From the NCBI RefSeq assembly GCF_949987535.1, contig NC_080074.1, positions 26,185,268 through 26,249,267 of the forward strand: a DNA stretch of 64,000 nucleotides, in the 5' to 3' direction. The notes under the pieces are model-generated. The model saw nothing but the letters and a program-made list of their open reading frames with translations, searched no databases and was not told where the DNA came from. The position numbers were made by a program, and so were the translations under genes. The stretch comes from Balaenoptera acutorostrata. Taxonomy: Eukaryota > Chordata > Mammalia > Artiodactyla > Balaenopteridae. Shown here piece by piece: positions 24,879-38,097 of this stretch (the stretch's first letter is position 1; each line of letters begins with the position of its first letter).

Positions 24879-25450
24879 GTTCTCAAATTGTTTTGGTCTC
24901 AAGACCCCTTTATGATCTTAAAAATTACTGAAGCTCCCAAAGAGCTTTTGTTTATGTGGCTGTCTAACAATATTTACCATATTGGAAATTGAAACTAAAA
25001 AATTGAAACATTTATTAACTTACTTAAAACAACAATAAACCCATTATAAATTTATGTAAACAACATAATTTTAATGAAAATTTTTTTTCTACAATGAAAG
25101 AAATGTATTAAGAGTGGATTGTTTTATATTTTTGCACTTCTCTTGAAGTCTGCCTTAACAGGAGGTAGCTGGATTCTTATATACACTTCTGTATTGAATC
25201 AGTTGTAATTTTTTATTTTGGATTAAGTATATAAAGAAAATCAGAGCTTAAACAGATATGTAGTTGGAAATGGAGGAGTATTTTAAGTCTTTTCTGATAA
25301 TTGTGTTATCAAAGAATAGCCATACCAAACTTGACAAGTGATAATTTTGAAAAGGTTAATTTTAACAGGCAATATGAAACCGTATTGATTAGCTTTTCAT
25401 ACTCTGTACATGCATGACAGAATGAGAAAGAGGCAAATAATGTCTTTGTA
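24879..25450 (+). mobile_element. hAT-Charlie-type DNA transposon relic
   Basis: It begins cagtggttctcaaattgttt and continues ggtctcaagacccctttatg, a well-known mammalian hAT-Charlie sequence. The right boundary is uncertain. Confidence 0.65.
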
Positions 25451-26263
25451 TAAAACCTGATCACCCAATATAAAATACTTTTTCTTTTACAGCAAGGTGA
25501 GGCTCCCTATTGCAACAGCCTTAACCACTATATTTGGAGGTTTGCAGCTATTAGGCTTAAAAACGAACACACAGAAATTTCTATGATTCATATAATGAGT
25601 ATTATTATAGGTTGATCCAGCTTCAGAACGGGACTTTTTTTTTTTTGTGGAGGGTAAGGCAGAGTAGGTGGTGATAGGTAATTTTCTCTGCTATAACTTT
25701 TTCCTTGGTTCAAGCGAAACAGAACCACAAATGTTTCAGTTAAGTTGTTTTCTTGAAGAGAAATTATTAGCACTGGACTCAAACTGTAATTCTGTAGTAT
25801 TGGAGAATGTTACTGCTGCCAAAAGAAATATGAGAAATCCCAGACACAGCATGTGGGAGCTTCTCCTCAGGAAATCCTTGTGGTTCACTATTCCTGTAAA
25901 TTTTAGCTGACAGAAAACACACATCATAGCACCAGAAAGAATTTTGCTAAGTGAAAAAATGCCAACAGTCTTTGGTTGTGCTAAGATTGCTCTGATGACT
26001 GAAATATATTTTTGTAAGAAAAATAAACAAAAATAGACAGGAAACCCCAGTATTTTTGCTGAACAAGCACTGCAATAAAATGACTCTTTAAGTCCCAGAC
26101 TACCTGCACTTCATGCTCCCTCCAAGATATCAGATCCCACACTAATGGATATATAAAGTTTGAATGCATTTTAATGCATTGTTTATTTTCTGCATGATTT
26201 ATGGTGCATTCTACATAAGTGCCAGTACCATTATTGCTGGTTTGCATTTAGAAAGGAAGATTA

Positions 26264-26572
26264 GGGCTTCCCTGGTGGCGCAGTGGTTGAGAGTCTGCCT
26301 GCCGGTACAGAGGACACGGATTCGAGCCCTGGTCTGGGAGGATCCCATGTGCCGCGGAGCGGCTGGGCCCGTGAGCCACAATTGCTGAGCCTGCGCGTCT
26401 GGAGCCTGTGCTCTGCAACAGGAGAGGCCGCGATGGTGAGAGGCCCGCGCACCGCGATGAAGAGTGGCCCCCACTTGCCACAACTGTGGCAAGTAAGCCC
26501 TCGCACAGAAACGAAGACCCAACACAGCCATAAATAAATAAATAAATAAACAAAATTAAAAAAAAAAAAAAA
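26264..26572 (+). mobile_element. CHR-type SINE
   Basis: A full-length element of the 'gcgcgtctggagcctgtgct' subtype with a long A-rich tail and a perfect 13-bp target duplication, GAAAGGAAGATTA (26251-26263, 26573-26585). Confidence 0.94.
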
Positions 26573-28255
26573 GAAAGGAAGATTAAGTAGTGCCTAAATG
26601 GAGGTGATGAGTAAAATGCTTTTATTATTAGGTTTGCTCTCCTAAACCGCTTTAAACCCTTACGGATAGAACAAGTTGTAATCCTTCAGGTTCTAGCCCA
26701 GAAAGGGAAGAGTAGGCCAAACCTGGCAGAATTAGACAACTCATAATAATAAATACTAATTAAATATCCTCCATGTAGCAGGTAATATGTAGGCACAGGG
26801 GAGAAAACAAAACAGGTGAGGTCTTTGCTAAAAAAGTTTCATCCTATGACACTTCTGATAAAACCATGGTACACTGGGCTTTCAACAGTACCAAGGAAAA
26901 TGCTGAGTAGTCTGATACTTTCCAACTAAGTTGCTAGTTTCAGGAAAACCCTCTCCTGGTCTTAGCTTCCTTAAGTACAAAATAAGAATGCTACGAAGTT
27001 CTTAAACTTTTCAGGTAGTAAAACAAAACTCACGACGTTCTTTGGGAAACAAGATAAAAAAGTGGTATGTTAAAATATAGAATTTTGTGCTAACTAGAAT
27101 GCCATTTTATCCTATGTAATCGGCCAAGTCCACAATGTGGAAATTCTACAGATCAAATTACCCAGTTTCTTCAACAAATAAATGATATAATAAAGGTGGA
27201 GGTGGAGAAAACTGCTAACGACTAAAGGGACGTATCACCCAAATGTGATAGATGGACTTTGTTAGGATCCTGGTTTGAACAGTTGTAAGAAGACATTTTT
27301 GAGATACTTGAGGCAATCCAAACACAGATTAGGTATTAGATGATATTAGGGAATTATTATTAATTTTTTTAGATAATTGTATTGGAGTTAGCATCAAAAA
27401 AAAGAGAGATTACTTATCTGTTGGAGATGCATACTGAATTTTACAGGTGAAATTAAGTAATGTCTGGAATTTGCTCTAAAATACTCCAAGAAAAAAGATG
27501 GGGGTGGGAGGGGAACAGAAGAGACAGTTTGGCAAAATGTTAACAGCTGCTCAAGCTGAAGCTGGGTGATGGGCACATGCAACTTTCACTTTATTACTCT
27601 TTTTATGTATAATTTTAAATTCTATTATAAAAGTTTTGAAAAGTCAGATGCTAGGTTTTCCCAGAGTCTAGTATAAAAGATTTAAGAAAATACTAAGGCA
27701 AAAAAATGTAAAATTGAAAAAATTCAAGTTATTATTTTAATCTGGGAAAAAGATAAGTTTATTAAATTTTAGAATAGAACACTCAAGTCTTTACAAACTT
27801 CCATATAACGGTAGTGGTACTTTTAGTATCTACTGAAAGAGAATATGACAAAAAGTGAACATTAATTTAGTAACATCTTTAAATGAACTTGTCAGTTAAT
27901 CACACAAGCATCAAATAGTATAATATGTGTACATGATATTTTATTTATTTACTAAAAAAATTTAGATAACACTGGGCAAATGTTTGGATTTGCAAACTTC
28001 CTGCAAAAATTCAGGCCACTCAATACTTCCACCTAAAACAACAAACGTCAAAAGTACTCTCCAGCAACAAGATTTCCAGTTACCAGTCTTACTGGAGGTA
28101 GAAATAAATGGCTAATTACATATCGGTGTCAATTATTCATATTTACTTTTCAAAAATTAATGTGAAGCTTGTGGAACAAGCAATTCTCAATTATGTGATT
28201 TTTGAAGCCATGTTTAGACAGTGAAAAACAAAACCCCAGTATATTCCTATGGAGC

Positions 28256-28473
28256 AGTAGTTCTCAAAGTAGACTTTGCCCCCATTCCCCAACTCCGACA
28301 TTTGGCAATGTCTGAAGATGTTTTTGGTTGTTATAACTGAGGAGGCGAGGAGTGTTACCGGCATCTAATGGGTGGAGATCAGGGATGCTACTCAACATCC
28401 TGCAATGCACAGGATGAGCCCCACAAGCTATGCAGCTCAAACTGTCAACAGTTTGAGGTTGAGAAACCCTGTT
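28256..28473 (+). mobile_element. MER5-like hAT element
   Basis: It has the left end cagtagttctcaaag, the interior 'acatttggcaatgtctgaag' and 'atgctactcaacatcctgca', and the right end gttgagaaaccctg. These are typical of MER5A/B. The ends are inverted relative to one another. Confidence 0.8.
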
Positions 28474-28584
28474 TTAGAGTATAAGGAATCACAGGTTGAA
28501 AAAATTCCCCCAAAATAAGTAGCCCAGCAGCTGCTTTCATTACTTACTTCTTACTTCGGGAAAATGATTCAAAAACCAAAATGG

Positions 28585-28654
28585 AGCACAGAAACGAAGA
28601 CCCAACACAGCCAAAAGTGAATAAAAAATAAATAAATTTATAAAAAAAAAAAAA
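28585..28654 (+). mobile_element. strongly 5'-truncated CHR SINE
   Basis: Only the last ~35 bp of the SINE body (cacagaaacgaagacccaac...) plus the A-rich tail are present. They are nevertheless flanked by a perfect AAAAACCAAAATGG duplication (28571-28584, 28655-28668). The element was inserted in this truncated form, not deleted later. Confidence 0.88.
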
Positions 28655-28930
28655 AAAAACCAAAATGGAAAATTAGTTATTTTTCCATGACTTGCAATCT
28701 AAAAACTCAATAGGCTCTCTAACAGTGAAATGAGTTACCTTCAAAATAACTGTATCAGAGTTTATGCATTAAAATTTTAACCAGCCACCAATACTATATA
28801 AAACCAAAATAATTACAGCACTTGGTTATATTTGGAGATTATTTCTAAATGAACTTCTTGTTCGTCTAACTGAACTTCAGTTTTCAAATAAAATAATTTC
28901 CTTATTAAAAAATTTCTGTTGGGGTCTCAA

Positions 28931-28964
28931 CATATATATTTCTTATATATAAGAAATATATATG
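28931..28964. repeat. 34-bp perfect palindrome
   Basis: The sequence reads identically on both strands (arms of 17 bp: CATATATATTTCTTATA and its complement), without a loop. It is AT-rich and intronic. Confidence 0.95.
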
Positions 28965-30139
28965 TGACTAACTGGGCCACATATGTAACTAGGAAAGTTA
29001 GATATCTAAATAAATTTAGCTTCTTCCACAAATGGCATCTTACTAAGAAGTGGTTTCCTTTGGCTACTGGCACACCTCTGTCAATGCTATAGGCCCACAA
29101 GCAAGCACCTGCATCAGGCTGAGAAACAGCCAGCAGAACCCTAAGATGCTCTTTCCAAACTAATCCTGATGTACCCTCTGGACACTCTCCTTCTCTTCCC
29201 CAGAAGAGCTCTCTCAGAAGAGCTGTATACCTTTTTAGAAAAGCAATCTGTAGTCTGCAACAACTACTGGCCAAATTCTGATTCTGGTTCCTCATCAACT
29301 ATTTGCTCTGTCTTCTAGATGCTAGTGATTGACTGCTAACAGCATTCCACTAGAAAAGTTTAGCGAAAGCGAAACTTAAATGGCAATCATCATTTGTTCA
29401 TCTACCACTAACCAAATATTTATTGAGCACCTACTATACTAACTACAGTTATAGTAATTTTCTACCATTAACTTCTCCCAGAGGATATTCAAGGAAAAGT
29501 TAATTTTGCTTTACCTATAAAAGGAAACTAAGTTCAACTGCTCAACTTCATGGATTTTTTTTTCTTACTGTTTTTAAATTAAAAATTCAAACAGTACAAA
29601 AAGATATAAAATGTGAAAAAACTTTTTTTCCTACCCCTAATCGCTACTCCTTCTCCCAAAATGTAATAAGCATTCTTTAGTTTGTGAATTCTTCCCCCCA
29701 AATTTGGTATCCATTTATGACTGAAAGTGGCTGTCAATAGAGATGACTAAGATGACTCCCACATTTTTGGTTTGAACAAGTAGGTGGTGCTATTTACTGA
29801 AATATAAAATAGCAGCAGAGGAACAAGTCTGAAGAGGGAGGCAATGAGTTAGAGGAACCTGTGAGATATTCAAATGTGAGTAATTTGGACCTAAAATATT
29901 TGGAGACCAGGAGAGTGGCCTAGTCTGAATGAATAGATTTTTTGGCAAATAGGTATGGTGGCAAACCCATACAAGAGCATATAGGTATGGTAACACATGG
30001 AGTAAATGAGATCAGCTAAAGATAACTCATAGTGTGAGAAGACAAGAGGGCCCTAAGAGAGATCAATATTTTAGAAGAGAGTAAAGCCAAAGCTGGAAAA
30101 TAATAAGAGTAAAAGTAAAAATAGTTAAGATTTGTTGAG

Positions 30140-30355
30140 TTGATTATATGTTAGGCATTAAGTTAAGCATATTTTATAATACCTCATTTACTCCTAACAA
30201 CAAACTTCTAAAGAGGTATTATTCCTACCACCTCCATTTTAGAAGGAAACTGGTGTATACGGAGGTTAAATAAGTTGTCCAAGGTCACCCAGCAGAACGT
30301 GAAGCTAGCTGGTCTGAGTCCAAAGCCTACACCCTTAACCATAACACAAAATTGC
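30140..30355 (-). repeat. MIR SINE relic
   Basis: Reverse MIR: 'taatacctcatttactccta', 'aaggtcacccagcagaacgt', 'gtccaaagcctacaccctta'. Confidence 0.75.
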
Positions 30356-30433
30356 CTGAGGAAAAAGGAGATCTAAAAGGAACAACTAACGCTTCTCTCA
30401 CAAATTTGTCTTACTATTTTAAAATATGTTTTT

Positions 30434-30766
30434 AAAAAAAATTTTATTTACTTTATTTTTGGCTGCATTGAGTCTTCATTGTTGTGTGCAGGCTTTTCTC
30501 TGGTTGCGGTGAGTGGGGGCTACTCTTCGTTGTGGTGTGTGGGTTTCTCTTGTTGTGGAGCACGGGCTCTAGGTGCACGGGCTTCAGTAGTTGTGGCACA
30601 CAGGCTCAGTAGTTGTGGCTTGCGGGCTCCAGAGCGCAGGCTCAGTAGTTGTGGCGCACGGGTTTAGTTGCTCTGCGGCATGTGGGATCTTCCCGGACCA
30701 CGGCTTGAACCCGTGTCCCCTGCATTGGCAGGCGGATTCTTAACCACTGTGCCACCAGAGAAGCCC
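30434..30766 (-). mobile_element. CHR-type SINE
   Basis: A full-length reverse-oriented element, head at right (ccaccagagaagcccc). Its degenerate target duplication is around TAAAATATGTTTT / TAAAATATAGGTTTT. Confidence 0.9.
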
Positions 30767-31769
30767 CTAAAATATAGGTTTTATTGTACAGGTGTGGTGA
30801 GGCCAACAGATCAGCAGACAACTGCCATTGGAAAGACAGTTTGTTATATTCACAGATCCCAAGAGAAGGGAGCAGGCTGTGCCACAAGGGAGGGATGGGC
30901 ATGTGGGCAGCACCATGGTCAGTCAGGAGGGAGAGGAGGGAAATTATGGGAGAGAGCCTTTATTGTGCTTTCTGTGGGAAGGAATGGGCAACGCAAGGTA
31001 AGCAGGCTTAAGGCTGGCGAAATGGATGATTTCAGCAGTCTCTGGAGCATAAGGGCTGTCCCTAGTAGGGTCTGGTACCTGACCCCAGTATGATTAGGCA
31101 GATAGATAGTAGCCAGGTGAGTAGTGTACTATCATTTAGTAACCTGGGAGGAGCAACCCCTCCAGGGTCAGCAAGGCTCCAAGTTGTTACATGCATCAGA
31201 ATACAGAAAGTAAAAGAGGTGGCTAATATATGTCAGATTTTATATTCTGTAAGGTCTAAAATGCAGGCCCTGCATGGTACAATTTTTAATTCACTTATAT
31301 ATTTCCCCCCTCTGTTCAGGCTGTCCTCATCTCAAATTATTCCCCTTTCACTGGTGGCTCTAAGTTTCACAGAACTACAGTCTCTTAAATCTGGAAAACA
31401 AATCTGGATTTTTTCCCCTGTGAGTATATTTTAGAAAATGGCAGCTCCTCCAAACCTTCACAGAATTGGTATTCTTATGATCTATAGGCTCCATGATTTT
31501 TCTGTTTACTCATTCCAGGGTTCCAGTTTCCCACAGGCTATGGGGGCCATAGGTAGTGGACATCTGGAAATAGCCCTTGACTTGCTCCCTCTGCCCATTT
31601 CTCAGGCTAAAGCAGTGTTTACCTCTGGTTTGGAAATGTCAGTGGAGGCTGCTAATTCTGTTTGATGCTACCAGCTGCACTTTTTTCTCACAAGAGGATG
31701 ATCAGTGTAGACTCTCATCTGTTTGTTGATTCCCTCATCACTAATTCCTCCCCAAACAGCAGCACTAAA

Positions 31770-31990
31770 CGTTTACTGAGTAACCACACTGCCAGGCATT
31801 GTTCTAAACATTTTTATGTACTAACTCTCATCGTTACAATAACCTTTTATGGCAGAACTCATTTAAGATAAGAGGAAACTAAGGCACAGAGAGACCAAGT
31901 AACTTGGCCAAGGTCCCAGAGACAGTAAATGGTAGAGCCAGGATTTGAACGTAGGCAGCCTGACAGAGTTAAAGCTGTTATTTACTCCAC
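31770..31990 (-). repeat. MIR SINE relic
   Basis: Reverse MIR: 'ctgccaggcattgttctaaa', 'gaggaaactaaggcacagag', 'agagccaggatttgaacgta'. Confidence 0.8.
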
Positions 31991-34900
31991 TACATTGCAA
32001 ATAACTTAAAGTAAATAAGTTCATTAACTTGGTCTAATATAGTACTTTGTATAGTTTGCATATTTTTTAACCAGAAACTGAACTTGTAATTTTTAAATTA
32101 CTTAACAGATTAAGTTAGAAAATTCAAAACAGGTCAGCATAAGTCTCCCAATAATATCTACATTTATTACTAATCATTTCTCTTTCAGATGAGCTATAAT
32201 TCATATGCATTTGCCTCAGATTACACAAGCCTAGAAGCTGGCTACAAAGAATCTTGTTTTAAAAATCCAATGAGCTGGACTTAAAAGTGGTTTGAAAGAG
32301 TAGAGTGTTATTACAATGACAATATATTCATGTGTGTTATTTGTGTGGAAAAAGGTGCCCAACATAAGGTCTGATTACAAAGGTGCTGAATTCTTAATTT
32401 AGCAAATGAATAGAATGATCCTGAGCACTTTTCTGTATCAAAACTAATGATCTACTCGACTATTACACAGTTCCTTTATTTACAGCATCAGTACTATATC
32501 AAAGCAAAATGCTAACTACTGTCAGATGTCAGATGTTACGTGATCTCTGCACGTCTATATTAAACACAAAAAGCAATAGGAAAATAGTTAGCTACTAACA
32601 GAAGGTAGTAGGAGGCAGGAAGCATTGGCATAGAAACCTGAAATTGTGTGATGTAGAAGTAACTGCTAATGAAGACTTTACAACGATATAAATCTGTGCT
32701 TTGAAGCCTTCAATTTCCATTCCCTTGTTAATAGAATTTATCAAATTACTTACAGGTAACTTTTTTTAAAAAGTCTGTATCAATTTTTAGTTTCTTCAGG
32801 AAAAAACTACTATAATTTAAGTTACATACTTTAAAAAGTTTCTATCATACCAGTAGAACCTCTAAAAGATCTTTTATTCAAAACAAAATCTTTAAGGAAA
32901 AAGATATCTGTAAAAGGAATCTGATGGAGAATATTTGTCTGGAAACAATTATTTATTAGCTATTAAAAATATTTTAAAAGTCTTTTATCTGAATACTGCT
33001 TAAAGCTGTAGGTCTAAATGTGATTATCAATATAGAACAGCATTTTTTTTGGAAAATATGATTGAAAAGGATGAACTCCTGTTGTCAGTTGCTATGATTT
33101 CCTTATTTCTTCCCAGCTAACTGCAGAACCCCACAAAATAAGCTGATGAGGAAGACAAGACTGTCATGACCAAATTACGCAAGGTAGCTATTTTCTCTAT
33201 TTTTAATGAAGAAGCTTTTGGTATATAAAGAGCTAAAACCGTCACAGTTAACAAAACCCTACAAAGGGAAATAAATTTCTCCACTACTATTAATTATATT
33301 GCCAATATACAGAATTTCTATAGACCTTTCACTTATCTTTAATCAGTACACAATCACAAAGTATAATTTAAAAATAACTACTTATTGCCCCCCCCCACCT
33401 TAAACCTTGAATAATATCATAGAAAAGTACCTTGCAAAATTAAAGATATTATAAAATAACAGGAAATACTTTTTGGAGTATACACATTTCAGTATAACTT
33501 CTAAATTACTATTCCAAAAGCCCCAAATCCATGTGTTAATTTAATTGTTCCTCATTATCAGCAAAGCAAAATCTAATCATAAAACTTAAAAAGATTAAGT
33601 AAGCTAAAAGGGTTCTTTAAAATTGGTCCAATGAATTAAACTACTCACAGGCAGCATAGTTCTAATTTCTCCACTTGACCTAGAGGAAAAATTTACTGCC
33701 TCTTGACCATATTCCTTTGATCCGTACACTTCTTTCTTTGATGGTTCCCACTTGTTTCTCCAGCACTACCGTACAAAATGGCCACTGAACTGGAGGGCGT
33801 GTCTTCATCATTACTAAGCATTTTCCTATCAGAAGCAGTTCTTTGAAAAAATCTGAACGTAATTTCTTCAGTGCCACTCAGTATTACTCCATAACTGCAG
33901 AAGTAGTAATAGGGATAGTGGTGTTTAAAAAATACCATTAGAGAATATTACTTAATATTTACATTTACTTAGGTTATTTTTTTTAAACCAACAGCAGATA
34001 AGACATATATTCATAAATTTTCCTGGCTGCAGGCTTCTGATATTTTCCAACAGAAATTCATTCTATCCAATTAATCTTTCATGAAATGTTATAAACAACA
34101 AAAAGCTTTAAAAACATTAACTTTACATTTTTTCCTATATAATAGTACAAATGTACTTAAGTACAATAACATCTAGTCCAAAACAAAACATATCCATCAA
34201 AAGAAAGATGAAGAGATGCAAAGGGAGAAAACTCACACAACTTATAGGCTCAACTGCTTAAAAACAAAGAGCAATAGTGACTTGGTCTTAACTAAGGAAA
34301 GAGAAGAAAGTAATCCTGATTGAGCTCTCTCTAGTTCTGATGCTACCCTTAATGTTATTCAGTATATGGTTCATCAACTGGCATATATTGGGCACTTACT
34401 GAAGGTACAGCAGAAGCAAGATGAGAAAGGAAAACTATCATTTTTAACTGCTTTAGAAAAAAAATTAGAGCCAGGTTAAACACACTGGCAAAATGTTGGG
34501 TGTGAGAAGAGCGTGCAGTAAACATTAAAATGAGGTTTGGACATTATTAGATCACATCCAACCTTATTTTCTTTTTTCCTTATTCCAAATAGTAATAATA
34601 ATAAAAAAGGTGGAGACAGAATTTGTGGTTCTGTTAAGAGATAGAGGGGAGGTCTTTCTCTCAAAATGATTCATTATTCCCTATCATCAGGGAGCTTCTG
34701 CAAGGAAAAGTAAAACCAAAAAAACATGGCAAAATATATACTAAAGTAGAAAATCCACTTTAATAAATGTGTTAAAGAGATATGAGGTTAACCACTGTGG
34801 ATTTATCAGCAAAATCTCAACAATAGGATATAGTTGGCCAGATTCTGTCAGCAAAATAAATTACAAAGTGGATTTAAAAATAAAGGATGTCCTCAAATAT

Positions 34901-35153
34901 TTCAAATAAAGATGAATAGGCATTCTGATCTTCTGTAGTGGGAGTAACATTACATGTGTTAGCAATATTCTAAAAATCCAGAGACAATGAAGTCAGTACA
35001 CTAACACTATAGCCCTGTGGAGTACATTGAGCTTTGGGCCTTTTCTCCTAACTCCTTAAGGCATGATTTGCTCCTGGGAACTCAGAGAACACCTGGTAGA
35101 GAACCAGGAAAACTAAAATTGAGCCAGGGTTTCTGATCTAAAAATAGACTGGA

Positions 35154-35473
35154 GGGCTTCCCTGGTGGCACAGCGGTTAAGAATCCGCCTGCCAATGCAG
35201 GGGACACGGGTTCGAGCCCTGGTCCGGGAAGATCCCACATGCCACCGAGCAACTAAGCCCATGTGCCACAACTACTGAGCCCGTGTGCCACAACTACTGA
35301 AGCCCGTGCGCCTAGAGCCCACGCTCCACAACAAAAGAAGCCACCGCAATGAGAAGCCCGCGCTTGGCAACGAAGAGTAGCCCCCGCTCACTGCAACTAG
35401 AAAAACCCCGCACACAGCAGCGAAGACCCAATGCAGCCAAAAATAAATAAATAAAATAAATAAATAAATAAAT
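35154..35473 (+). mobile_element. CHR-type SINE
   Basis: A full-length element with an (AAAT)n tail and a perfect AAAAATAGACTGGA duplication (35140-35153, 35474-35487). Confidence 0.94.
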
Positions 35474-35745
35474 AAAAATAGACTGGAAATGAGCAGACTC
35501 TCTCCCTGTATTTCCTAATTAATGGAAGCCCCTAGGGGCCTACTCTCATTTAGTAAACCAACCTTCCAGATTCAAGAAAAATTTAATACTAAAGGATGAT
35601 CTGGTATAACTCCTTTATAACAGATGGGAAACAAGCTTTAGAGAAATTAAGTGATTCACTTAAGATATCATTGCTAATCAATCTTAGTCTCTTGACTACT
35701 AGTCTAGTCCCCTTTCCACAATGTTTTCAAAAAATGAAAGCTGTA

Positions 35746-36078
35746 GGGCTTCCCTGGTGGCGCAGTGGTTAAAGAATCCACCAGCCAAGGCAGGGGACAC
35801 AGGTTCGAGCCCTGGTCCGGGAAGATCCCACATGCCGCGGAGCAGCTAGGCCTGTGCGCCACAACCACTGAGCCTGCACTCTAGAGCCTGCGAGCCACAA
35901 CTACTGAAGCCCGCACGCCTAGAGCCCATGCTCCACAACGAGAAGCCAGCGCAGTGAGAAGACTGGCCCCCGCTCACCCGCCAATAGAGGAAAGCCTGAA
36001 CGCAGCAACGAAGACCCAACACAGTCAAAAAATAAAAAAATAAAAAATAAACAAAACAAATAAATTTAAAAATTTTTT
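35746..36078 (+). mobile_element. CHR-type SINE
   Basis: A full-length element with a complex A/T-rich tail. The duplications AAAATGAAAGCTGT and AAAATGAAAGTTGT flank it. It lies 270 bp from the preceding SINE in the same orientation. Confidence 0.92.
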
Positions 36079-38097
36079 AAAATGAAAGTTGTTAATATAA
36101 CTACATAAGTAATTAAAAGTAATTTAAGAACTGTGTATCATAGCGTGAGACAAAGGAACCTGCATTTTAATAAATGCAATAAAAATACATAAAAGAGAGA
36201 CTAATTTACTACCTTTTGTGATGTTTACATATTTTTAAAAATGTTAAAATCTATACTGGAGCTCTGAGGATACGTGATGAAGCCAAAATAGTAGAAACAA
36301 CATGACCCAGACAGAAAAAAGGCAAAGACTTGTCCCTCAAGAAAAATTTGTACAATTCATGTGAAATAAATTTATTCTTGCATATATGGTAATAAACTAG
36401 CTTTGGACTTAATGGTCAATCTTGTATGTCAATAGGTTCCGATTTAATAACTCCATTAATAAATTTCCTTTCTATTACAGATACTGATAAAAGCAGGAAT
36501 TTTGCTATGCTTCTGATCTCAGCTGCTATTCCGAAGTAAATTACAAAATACAACTGTAAAGCTTTATGTACTACGGGTAACTGAAAATGCATTTTAAGGA
36601 AAAATAAGATGACACAACAATACCTACAATTTTATATGTATAATTTTTCCAGACAGCAAGCTCCATTATCAAAATAGCAAATACTGTCAATGTATACATA
36701 CACAGACAAAAACAATTTCCTTCCATTAGTGAAATCAATAATGCAAGTAGGAAAGAATCTACAAACATTACTTATAAAACATGCCTTACTGTTCTTTAGA
36801 GATGTATAATAACCTTTAAAAATATAAAGAAAGGAGAATCTTTCAAGCAAGAGAGGATTTTTTTTAACTTTCTTTTAAATGTGGGAGATTATGTGAGAGC
36901 CATCTCACATTCATTTGACTGATTTAGTGCTGGGGGTCAGGGGAAGCTAAACCTGAACACACTGCCAACAAAGGGTTAACATTTAATAATTTACTGAGAA
37001 GGATGAAGGAGGGAAAGAAATCAAGACAAGAGGGGCTTTCCCAGTTCTGAACAGTTACTTTCCCCAGTCATGAACAAGGGAAAAAAGAATGAATTTCAAC
37101 AAATATCAAAAGGAACTCAACTACAGAAAAGGGTTACCATGGATGGAGAGTTCATAGAGTAAAAAGGTCCCTTGAGGACAACACTGTCCCTCTAAGAAAG
37201 TTACCAGAAAATGGTTTAGATGCACTACAAATAATGCAAAGAGGTAGAAATCTTAGTCCTTTAAGTAATAAGTTCTTATTTTCAGGTACTCTTCCCTCTA
37301 GGAGTAGAAGGATTCAAGATAGGATAAATGACTCAAAATTTCTGCAATTAATCTATAATGAAAAAATCTAACAGCTATGAATGAGCAATACCAGAACTAG
37401 TCTCCTAAGGTGACTAGAGAATTTTTACTCTCAAAACATCTTAATTAGAGATTACAATAACAGAGCAAAATGACAACATTGGTATCTTAGTACTTATCTT
37501 GCTTAATACCCACGTTAGATATGGAGTCCATCATTTTCTAAACTTTGTCCTGTTGCTGCTCAGCCTGAGTGTGAGGTTATGTTGTCCTTCCCACTTCAGC
37601 CTCCAGGGGGTAGTCAGGCTCCAAGATAAAGGAACTAACTTTGAAGATATATATGGAATCTAGCCTTGAAGAAATGAAAGTGGTCAGATTCTAGGGCAAG
37701 GACCAGAGGACCAGAAGTTGGGCCTGGGAACCTCACTCTTCCTTCCTTTTCTTTAATTCATCGACTACAGCATCTTTCAGACCATCCCCAGTCCTCCCAG
37801 ACTAGGAGGGCTCAAAGGTGACTTCTGGAGGGAGAATACAAAAGACCAAGATTAGAAGATAGTAAAACTGACTAATAATCAAGGAAATTGGTATTAAACC
37901 AATCAATTTAAAAGGTTTTAAATAGGGAAAGGATGTGATTAGAATAGTTTCCAAAACTTCGCTTGATTTAAAATTAAAATTTTAACACAGCACATGACTC
38001 TCTGAGTTAGTTTTAAGACGTAAACGAGTCTGATTTCCAATTCTGAAAATCATTAAAGTAACAGTATTACACCAAGGATACTAAAAACATCCCAGTT

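Noticed and set aside
24265..26553. ORFs of 60-106 codons such as those in 24265-24565 and 26211-26553
   Set aside because: They are translations of CHR SINEs; the same peptides recur at every SINE.
30668..31434. ORFs of 141 and 114 codons as a possible gene
   Set aside because: The first begins inside a SINE. Neither has homology I recognise nor splice context. The segment may be an old unassigned repeat.
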